Positions 1-5,405 of a stretch of 6,325 nt of DNA are shown one piece after another. This DNA comes from Candidatus Zhuqueibacterota bacterium 4572_119 (lineage in GTDB: Bacteria > Zhuqueibacterota > Zhuqueibacteria > Thermofontimicrobiales > Thermofontimicrobiaceae): the NCBI GenBank assembly GCA_002084535.1, contig NBLI01000161.1:1-6325 (forward strand), in the 5' to 3' direction. How positions within the stretch are numbered: position 1 is the first letter of the stretch; each line of letters begins with the position of its first letter. Under the pieces are notes generated by a model that worked only from the letters and a program-made list of their open reading frames with translations, was not told the origin of the DNA and did no database searches. A program made the position numbers and the translations under genes.

Positions 1-5
1 AATTT

Positions 6-36
6 AATCCTGTAAATCCAGAATATCCTGTTATCC
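6..36. repeat. Degenerate 8-9 bp tandem repeat with ATCC core
   Basis: The tetramer ATCC occurs at 7, 16, 25 and 33, so the steps are 9, 9 and 8 bases; two of the units read ATCCTGT. This resembles the ATCCTGTAA-type short intergenic repeats that I recall from several environmental bacterial genomes, usually just outside genes. The array is cut by the left edge of the window, so its full length is unknown. Only one frame is open here (from 3 to a TAA at 84-86, giving a Pro/Asn-rich tail beginning FNPVNPEYPVIP), so the alternative is the last 27 codons of an upstream gene. I favour non-coding repeat DNA, weakly. Confidence 0.4.
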
Positions 37-114
37 CCGATAAAAAGAATCATGATCTACGACCAGTCCAAAAAAATATTTGTTAATACCCTGTGATCGG
101 TTACTAATATTTCC

Positions 115-143
115 TTGTAAATTTCTCTTTTTTTTCATATTAT
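115..143 (+). promoter_or_regulatory. Possible sigma-70-like promoter for the glycosyltransferase gene
   Basis: TTGTAA (115-120) and TATTAT (138-143) are separated by 17 bases and match the -35 and -10 consensus at 4/6 and 5/6 positions. The site lies about 50 bases upstream of the glycosyltransferase start. The surrounding DNA is very AT-rich, so such matches arise easily by chance. This is an inference from spacing and position only. Confidence 0.28.
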
Positions 144-174
144 TAAATTATAAAACTTGCCCAATTTTACGATG

Positions 175-180
175 TTGGAG
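175..180 (+). promoter_or_regulatory. Shine-Dalgarno-like site supporting the TTG start
   Basis: TTGGAG contains the GGAG core at 177-180 and ends 11 bases before the TTG at 192. There is no ATG or GTG in this frame between the upstream in-frame stop (TAA, 144-146) and the conserved TVIIVTFN strand, so this site and the TTG together are the best start. Confidence 0.5.
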
Positions 181-191
181 ATTTAACAAAA

Positions 192-1091
192 TTGCCCGAT
201 ATTACAGTCATCATAGTAACTTTCAACCATCAAACAGAAATTCGTGGCTGCCTGAATTCTCTATCAAAAGTTCGCGGCAGCTATACGACAGAAATTCTGA
301 TCATCGACAATAATTCCACGGATGATACCGTAAACTCAGCGATTGATGAATTAGCAAAATTTAATCGGCGGAAAAACTGGCAGATCATTCAAAACTATTC
401 TAATGCGGGTTTTACAAAAGCGACCAACCAGGGAATAGAACTAAGCACTGGCAGATATATTTTATTGCTCAATCCTGACACAAGAATACCTGAGGATATC
501 TTCTCCAAATTAATCCCCGTTTTTCAAACCGATTCGCGGCTGGGAATTTTATCACCTCAATTCAGGAACGCCGATGGGACGATTCAGCCTTCCTGCCGCC
601 GCTTTCCCCGGCATCGCGATCTGTTGTTTGCCAGTTTTGGGCTAAATCGATTCTTTCCCGGCAATAAGCAATTCAATTTTTGGCAAATGGGAGATTTTGA
701 CTTTTTAACAGACCGCTATGTGGAGCAACCCCAGGGCGCATTTCTGTTAACTCATCGTCAAGCTTTGGAAGATGTGGGATTTTTAGATGAAAAATTTCCC
801 ATGTTTTTCAGCGATGTTGACTGGTGTTTTCGATTTATCAAAAAAGGATGGAAAATTCTTTTTGTTTCCAGCGTTAAAATAATACATGATAAAGGCAGTT
901 CGGTTTATAAAAATCGTTTTAAAATGATCTGGTCCAGCCATCGATCATTTCATCTTTATTTTAAAAAACATTATTCACAGAAACGAATGCGCCCGGTCAA
1001 TTTTTTCACCGGACAATTACTGATTTTATTGGCGGCATTGCGTTCGCTATATTATTTACTCGTTCAGCGTAATTCATGGAAAGCACACTGA
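192..1091 (+). CDS. Glycosyltransferase family 2, rhamnosyltransferase (WbbL)-like
   Basis: This is a 299-residue GT-A fold enzyme expected to move a sugar from a nucleotide donor to a growing cell-surface polysaccharide at the cytoplasmic face of the inner membrane. The family landmarks occur in order: the first strand TVIIVTFN (5-12), IIDNNSTDDT (37-46) for nucleotide binding, NAGF (71-74), and LNPDT (93-97), the family's version of the metal-binding DxD. Further on are QPQGAFLLTRR-like acceptor-side residues and the FFSDVDWCFR segment, with the probable base region around D208-D210. A hydrophobic stretch near the C-terminus (about 276-291) may attach it to the membrane. The length is typical, and nothing looks broken. 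The start is TTG; see the ribosome binding site entry. Its TGA overlaps the probable ATG of the protease gene, suggesting an operon. The family call is firm; the actual sugar and acceptor cannot be read from sequence. Confidence 0.92.
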   Translation: MPDITVIIVTFNHQTEIRGCLNSLSKVRGSYTTEILIIDNNSTDDTVNSAIDELAKFNRRKNWQIIQNYSNAGFTKATNQGIELSTGRYILLLNPDTRIPEDIFSKLIPVFQTDSRLGILSPQFRNADGTIQPSCRRFPRHRDLLFASFGLNRFFPGNKQFNFWQMGDFDFLTDRYVEQPQGAFLLTHRQALEDVGFLDEKFPMFFSDVDWCFRFIKKGWKILFVSSVKIIHDKGSSVYKNRFKMIWSSHRSFHLYFKKHYSQKRMRPVNFFTGQLLILLAALRSLYYLLVQRNSWKAH

Positions 1092-1444
1092 TGAACAATT
1101 TTAATAAAATTATACTATTTTCATTTTTAATATTTCCCAGCATATTCATTCCCGGTATTTTTGCACGGGAAAATTCCCGCACCATTATTTTAAAACTCAG
1201 GCAAAAAACAGATTTCCCAACTCGTCAGGAAAAGCTTCTCAGTCAAGTTTCTCCGTCGCTGAGTGAATTTACAAATATCGAGGTCAAACCACTCGGTAAA
1301 CAAAATCTAAAAAAAGACAAGCACCAGCAAATATTTTCATCAATGGGGATCGACCGGCTCACTTCATTTTCTGTACCCGCAAATGTAAATGCGGATGATT
1401 TGCTTAACTACTTGATCAGCGAATCTTTGGCTGAATACCGGTGA
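1091..1444 (+). CDS. N-terminal fragment of S8 protease: signal peptide and propeptide
   Basis: This fragment encodes 117 residues. I chose the ATG at 1091 because it overlaps the upstream stop (TGATG) and gives a compact signal peptide: a basic start (MNNFNK), a hydrophobic core over about 7-24 and a cleavage site after the A of GIFA (about residue 25). An in-frame ATG at 1076 would add MESTL. The remainder (TIILKLRQ..., SMGIDRLTSFSVPANVNADDLLNYLI, ending SLAEYR) has the pattern of the subtilase inhibitor_I9-like propeptide. In intact homologues the last strand typically reads like VEYAEPNY and leads into the catalytic domain. Here a stop follows directly after EYR. On its own the fragment would be a short exported peptide with no enzymatic function. 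Confidence 0.72.
   Translation: MNNFNKIILFSFLIFPSIFIPGIFARENSRTIILKLRQKTDFPTRQEKLLSQVSPSLSEFTNIEVKPLGKQNLKKDKHQQIFSSMGIDRLTSFSVPANVNADDLLNYLISESLAEYR
1416..1444 (+). other. Deletion/frameshift joint readable in two frames
   Basis: In the upstream frame this stretch reads as the end of the propeptide (ISESLAEYR, then TGA). In the downstream frame, starting just after a TGA at 1413-1415, it reads SANLWLNTGE, which fits the subtilase pattern (K/A)NIWxNxGED that normally follows the HPDL helix after the Asp box. Both readings fit the family, so the joint probably formed between two similar short sequences. About 60-75 residues usually lie between these two points in homologues (from memory); the frame change requires a loss of 3n+2 bases. 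Confidence 0.6.
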
Positions 1445-4400
1445 AGACTTAAACCAAAATGGCAAAATTGATCCGGCTGATTTCAACAATATCGACGATG
1501 ATGAGAATGGATTTATCGATGACATCCGCGGCTGGGATTTTACCGACGCGCTGCACTTTCCCGATGGCGGCGATTACCTGATCCCTGACAATGACCCCGC
1601 TGATGAGCACGGTCATGGAACCGCAGTAGCAGGAATCATCTCCGCAACGGCAAATAATGAATTGGGAATCGCCGGTATCGCGCCCGGCTGCAAAATCATG
1701 AACCTGCGTGCCGGTACCAGTCAGGGACTGCTCGAAGAAGAGGACGTGGCATCAGCCATCATTTACGCGGTGGACAATGGCGCGAGGATTATCAACATGA
1801 GTTTTGGTGATGTTGCCACCTCCCAAATGTTCCGTGACATCATGCAATTCGCCTATCAATGCGGCGTGGTTTTAATCGCCTCGGCAGGAAACAGCAGTTC
1901 CGCGGAAATTCACTACCCGTCCGGATTCCAGCAGGTAATTTCTGTCGGAGCAACAAATTCCGTTGATGAGCTCGCTTCGTTTTCTAACTTTGGCACGACA
2001 ATCGATCTCGTTGCTCCGGGCGTCGATTTAAAAACAACTTTAAGAAATAATACTTACGGCAACTTCTCCGGCACTTCTGCCTCCGCGCCTGTCATTTCAG
2101 GTGTCGCCGCATTAATGCTGAGTCAGCGACCTCATTTATCCAACCAGGACGTAAGAAATATTCTCGTCTCATCAGCAGATGATCTGGGAGAAACAGGCTG
2201 GGATAATTTATTCGGCGCGGGAAGAGTAAATGCTCTCAAAGCCCAGCAAATCGAAAATGAATCTCAAGCGACTATTTCCTCTCCGTCTCTTGATCAGGGA
2301 TTTTACTTATCTCCTGTTATTATTGAAGGAACAGCGTCCGGCGCCCTGCTTGAAAATTATACAATAAGTTACGGCTTCAGTGCAAATCCTCTTGAATGGC
2401 TGCCAATAATTACGGTGACAAATCAGCAGGTTATTTCTGACACACTCGCTTGCTGGGACATTGACGAATTGCCCGATTCATCATACACTATCAGACTTCA
2501 GGTTTTTAATAAAGACGGAAGCGCCACTGAAACTTCGACACGAATTTTTATAAACCGCAGCGCGCCGGAGCTGTTGTTTTTGGCTCAACAAAAAATGATT
2601 GATGGTTATTCACACAGTGAGTTAATTGAATTTGAAACAGATGATATAACCCAGGCAAGACTTTTTTACCGGGCAACAGGGACAACGGAGACATTCGAAG
2701 AAATCGCTTTGGAATATGAAGTTAAACTGCACCGGTATAATTTCGCGGAAAGTGGTGACTTTGAATTTTATATCCAACTGCAAAATAAATCCGGATTGAT
2801 CACCACCGAAAACAATGGATCGAACTATTACCAAATCAATCAGAGTTTGCCATTTTTGGAGACTAACCGTTTTGTGCGTGTTGATTATGAATTGCCATCA
2901 TTGTATCTATTAAATAAAATAACTGATTTTGATTCAGACGGCAACCCGGAATTTATCGCCAATCCACTGTCAAGTGTCGGGGCTTTTGGAAATTTAACTC
3001 TGTTTGAATTTGAAAATGGAGAATATATTTCCAGTGAAATTTCGCCCAATATTTTTATTCCCCGCGACATTGGTGATTCTGACAATGATGGGCTGATGGA
3101 AATATTAGCTGGCTCGGGTCCCCGTTCGTTTTTGCTGGAAAGTACGCATGAAGGAGAAGTTCCGCGCCAAATAATCTGGGCAGACTCAAATGGATTTTGG
3201 GCAAGCCGTTTCGCTGATCTTGATTTGGACGGCAAGCAGGAAATTATCGGCAGGATTGATAGTGATTTTCTTGTGCTGGAAAACTCCGGGAATAATGAAT
3301 ATAATTTAGCTGCCACGCTGCCAAATCCTACCTCAGGTTCCAACATGCCGGGAGTGCCGCACACGGAAATTGGCGATTTTGATGACGACGGAAATATGGA
3401 AATTTTAATCGGAGATTACGATGGAGATATTTACATTTATGAAGCAACCGGAGACAATTCCTTTCAAATTTCCTGGCAGGAGCGATTGCCCCAAACCGAC
3501 GCCATTAATTACATTTCCAGCGGAGATTACGATGGCGATGGTATAAAAGAATTTAGCGCGGGCTGCCATTCATCTTCTGACCTGGATTTGGAACACGAAT
3601 ATGACGGCAGATACTGGACGTTCCGGATTTATGACGCCACCGGGAACGATGAATTCCATGTTGTATGGGAACAATCTTTTTTCGGATTTTCCGAACCGGC
3701 TGATTTTTCCAGCTCTGTTTCTTCCGGAGATTTGAATCTAAATGGTACTGATGAATTGCTCATCAATATTTTCCCGGACTTTTATTCAATTGAATTTGAT
3801 GAAATTCAATCCGTTTATCAGATCGGAGGATATCTAAATCCAAGCCGCACTCATGCTAATTTGATCGGTGACATTAATGGTGATGGGAAAATTGAATTTC
3901 TTCTCAATTCGGGCGAAGAAACAATGATTTATCAGGATCGGCTTTCTTCAATCTTTAGCGGTCCTCCCGCGCCGGCTGGTTTTGATATTTATCCGCTGAA
4001 CGAAAATGAGATTTACCTGCACTGGCTCAATGTGGATAGCAGTGATGGTTATCAAATTTATCGCGGCGCTGCTCAAGACAATCTTTCAGCGATGGGAATC
4101 ATTTTTGAAAACGAATTTTTGGACACAAATGTTGACTCCGGGGCAATCTATTATTACGCGGTAACCACAATCGACTCATCCCTCTCCCCCATCGAGAGTC
4201 TGCCCACTCCGGTCTTATCCGCCAAACCCGGATCGCGACCCTGGTGTTCGAGTGCTGAATTTATCTCTCCCAACCAGGTTCGCTTACAATTCAATGAAGC
4301 GATGGACAAATCAATCACCAATACCGCGGCATATCAAATCACTCCCGATCTCGGAAAACCACAATCAGCGATATTGTCCCGTTCCGGTGAAGAGGCACTG

Positions 4401-5111
4401 CTGACATTAAATGAAAAAAACATCCCTGCCGGAGAATATTTTATCGAAGTTAATGGAGTTCAGGATTTGGATCGCACTCCTATAGACACTAGTCGAAATG
4501 AAATCACGTTTACCGTTTCTGAAACCAGTCCGTCCTTTCATCTTTTAAACGGGCAATTCACTGAAAATGGTTCAATCGAGCTTAATTTCAATCTGCCGGT
4601 TGATCCGGCTTCCGCGACTGAAAAAACTAACTATACGTTAGAACCAGAAATTACCATTGACCAAATCATTCATCAGAGCGAGAAACCTAATCAGGTATTT
4701 TTAATTCCATCCCCAAGCCAGCTTACTTTTTTAGTGGGAAGCAATTGCGTTATTTCAGTACAAAACATACTCAGCCAAACGGGAATCCCCATCGAAACAG
4801 GACAGGGCAGCCAGGTTTCAATTATTTTTCAACAAACGGATTTGTCCCGCGTTTTGGTATTTCCAAATCCATGCCGGTCAGGAGAAGGACAGAATATCTT
4901 AACCTTTACAAACTTGATGGCATACTCAACGGTAAAAATCATTTCCCTCAACGGCATAATCCTTCGTACAATTGAAGATACTAATGGCAACTCTCAAATA
5001 GAGTGGGATTTAAAAAATGTTCAGGGAGAAAACATTCCCGCGGGAATTTATCTATATTATGTCTCCTGCGATAAACACTCAAAAACCGGTAAATTTGCAA
5101 TTATCAAATAA
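1416..5111 (+). CDS. S8 protease catalytic remainder with Ig-like, FG-GAP propeller, Fn3, SbsA-Ig and T9SS sorting domains (5' truncated)
   Basis: The frame is open from 1416, but the first usable start codon is a TTG at 1662, already downstream of the catalytic His, so this is not a sensible stand-alone gene. Reading from the joint: WLNTGEDLNQNGKID and NIDDDENGFIDDIRGWDF (subtilase segment with EF-hand-like acidic loops), the His box DEHGHGTAVAGI (His codon 1614), oxyanion Asn in SAGN (1890) and the Ser box GTSASAP (Ser codon 2076). The peptidase domain ends near 2255. Then come two Ig-like domains (about 2263-2560 and 2566-2835), an FG-GAP/VCBS propeller (about 2860-3950), an Fn3 domain (about 3963-4215, with WLNVDSSDGYQIYRG), two SbsA-type Ig domains (about 4236-4520 and 4530-4830) and a type A T9SS tail. 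This is the usual build of a large secreted, possibly surface-bound protease of the FCB group. The substrate is unknown; the accessory domains suggest binding to proteins or polysaccharide. Confidence 0.85.
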   Translation, partial: SANLWLNTGEDLNQNGKIDPADFNNIDDDENGFIDDIRGWDFTDALHFPDGGDYLIPDNDPADEHGHGTAVAGIISATANNELGIAGIAPGCKIMNLRAGTSQGLLEEEDVASAIIYAVDNGARIINMSFGDVATSQMFRDIMQFAYQCGVVLIASAGNSSSAEIHYPSGFQQVISVGATNSVDELASFSNFGTTIDLVAPGVDLKTTLRNNTYGNFSGTSASAPVISGVAALMLSQRPHLSNQDVRNILVSSADDLGETGWDNLFGAGRVNALKAQQIENESQATISSPSLDQGFYLSPVIIEGTASGALLENYTISYGFSANPLEWLPIITVTNQQVISDTLACWDIDELPDSSYTIRLQVFNKDGSATETSTRIFINRSAPELLFLAQQKMIDGYSHSELIEFETDDITQARLFYRATGTTETFEEIALEYEVKLHRYNFAESGDFEFYIQLQNKSGLITTENNGSNYYQINQSLPFLETNRFVRVDYELPSLYLLNKITDFDSDGNPEFIANPLSSVGAFGNLTLFEFENGEYISSEISPNIFIPRDIGDSDNDGLMEILAGSGPRSFLLESTHEGEVPRQIIWADSNGFWASRFADLDLDGKQEIIGRIDSDFLVLENSGNNEYNLAATLPNPTSGSNMPGVPHTEIGDFDDDGNMEILIGDYDGDIYIYEATGDNSFQISWQERLPQTDAINYISSGDYDGDGIKEFSAGCHSSSDLDLEHEYDGRYWTFRIYDATGNDEFHVVWEQSFFGFSEPADFSSSVSSGDLNLNGTDELLINIFPDFYSIEFDEIQSVYQIGGYLNPSRTHANLIGDINGDGKIEFLLNSGEETMIYQDRLSSIFSGPPAPAGFDIYPLNENEIYLHWLNVDSSDGYQIYRGAAQDNLSAMGIIFENEFLDTNVDSGAIYYYAVTTIDSSLSPIESLPTPVLSAKPGSRPWCSSAEFISPNQVRLQFNEAMDKSITNTAAYQITPDLGKPQSAILSRSGEEALLTLNEKNIPAGEYFIEVNGVQDLDRTPIDTSRNEITFTVSETSPSFHLLNGQFTENGSIELNFNLPVDPASATEKTNYTLEPEITIDQIIHQSEKPNQVFLIPSPSQLTFLVGSNCVISVQNILSQTGIPIETGQGSQVSIIFQQTDLSRVLVFPNPCRSGEGQNILTFTNLMAYSTVKIISLNGIILRTIEDTNGNSQIEWDLKNVQGENIPAGIYLYYVSCDKHSKTGKFAIIK
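2925..3899 (+). repeat. Seven FG-GAP/VCBS-type calcium-loop repeats in the protease
   Basis: Seven in-frame repeats, each with a D-x-D/N-x-D/N-G-x-x-E-[FIL] core, begin at 2925 (DFDSDGNPEF), 3075 (DSDNDGLMEI), 3216 (DLDLDGKQEI), 3375 (DFDDDGNMEI), 3525 (DYDGDGIKEF), 3729 (DLNLNGTDEL) and 3870 (DINGDGKIEF). Spacing is 141-204 bases, about 50 residues per unit. Each is preceded by small residues such as GD/SGD, and many are followed by a hydrophobic strand. This is the signature of FG-GAP/VCBS blades, and seven units would close a seven-bladed beta-propeller. The acidic loops likely bind calcium. The sixth unit has Asn in two acidic positions and may bind metal less well. Confidence 0.8.
4842..5108 (+). 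other. C-terminal T9SS type A sorting domain
   Basis: The last 89 residues carry the hallmarks of the Por secretion tail: an opening VFPNP (4857-4871), a middle strand STVKIISLNGIILRTIE, then WDLKNVQGENIPAGIYLYYV and a final GKFAIIK. In T9SS bacteria this domain directs the folded periplasmic protein through the outer membrane and is usually removed by the PorU sortase, which can attach the cargo to an anionic lipopolysaccharide. FlgD-like Ig domains look similar in the middle part, but the opening PNP and the terminal position favour the sorting role. Confidence 0.8.
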
Positions 5112-5185
5112 TTTTAAAAAGCTCATCACAACTCAATTTATTTTAGTTGCCATTCCAACAATTTTTAACCGAGTTAAAATATTTA

Positions 5186-5213
5186 TTGACATTTTATTAA
5201 ATAATAGTATCTT
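5186..5213 (+). promoter_or_regulatory. Promoter-like element between the protease and the third gene
   Basis: A perfect TTGACA (5186-5191) is followed after 16 bases by TATCTT (5208-5213), a 4/6 match to TATAAT. It lies 75 bases after the protease stop and about 190 bases before the ATG at 5406, so a transcript would have a long leader or include a small RNA. The -35 match is better than expected by chance even in this AT-rich stretch; the assignment to the third gene is inferred from position and strand. Confidence 0.42.
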
Positions 5214-5239
5214 GTAAACTATAATGATCGTTTTTATAT

Positions 5240-5329
5240 TTCCATTATTTCACTGCTCAATCTAAGTCTCATCTGGTTCATCACTTCTTTCCAATTTTAC
5301 TCAATTTAAAAAAAATGAAATGAATGGAA
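5240..5329 (+). repeat. Bulged 13-bp inverted repeat in the leader region
   Basis: TTCCATT (5240-5246) pairs with AATGGAA (5323-5329), and the adjoining ATTTCA (5247-5252) pairs with TGAAAT (5316-5321), with a single unpaired G at 5322. The loop is 63 bases. The repeat lies wholly between the promoter-like element and the third gene. It could be a structured leader or simply a chance feature of AT-rich DNA. No T-run follows, so it is not a standard terminator. Apart from this and the promoter-like element I see nothing definite in 5112-5405. Confidence 0.3.
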
Positions 5330-5405
5330 TAAAACTTATTTCGGCTTTTGAAAAATAACTCCAAAATAATATTTACATTTTACCCGGTTCAATCGACATA
5401 GAATT

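Larger units (their letters stand above)
1091..5111 (+). pseudogene. Secreted S8 (subtilisin-like) protease gene, disrupted by frameshift with loss of the Asp box
   Basis: This entry spans the whole broken locus; its two reading-frame parts are described separately. The 5' part ends at a TGA (1442-1444). The 3' part is open from 1416 to the stop at 5111, in a frame shifted relative to the first. Subtilases need Asp, His and Ser. His (codon 1614) and Ser (codon 2076) are present, but the segment with the D-[ST]-G box, which should sit between the propeptide and the GEDLNQNGKID segment, is missing. As written, the DNA cannot make an active protease. The long downstream frame has no further stops over about 1230 codons, so the lesion is either very recent or a sequence assembly error. 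Confidence 0.75.

Noticed and set aside
3..86. Possible C-terminal end of an upstream protein (27 codons, ends in TAA)
   Set aside because: It is the only frame open from the left edge, but the composition reflects the ATCC repeat and nothing in it is recognisable. It is too short to support a gene call.
1416..1444. Programmed ribosomal frameshift joining the two protease frames
   Set aside because: There is no slippery heptamer, and shifting frame would still yield a protein without the catalytic Asp box, so a frameshift mechanism does not explain the missing segment.
2885..3364. 159-codon open frame on the minus strand
   Set aside because: It lies opposite the strongly conserved propeller repeats of the protease and has no recognisable features; it is a shadow of the coding strand.
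5129..5166. Intrinsic terminator after the protease gene
   Set aside because: Candidate stems (CAACT/AGTTG and GTTG/CAAC before a short T-run) are only 4-5 pairs and AT-rich; they are too weak to call.
5348..5375. Second promoter close to the third gene (TTGAAA with an AT-rich -10)
   Set aside because: The only decent -10 match, TAATAT at 5367, lies 13 bases from TTGAAA, which is too close, and alternatives match the consensus poorly.
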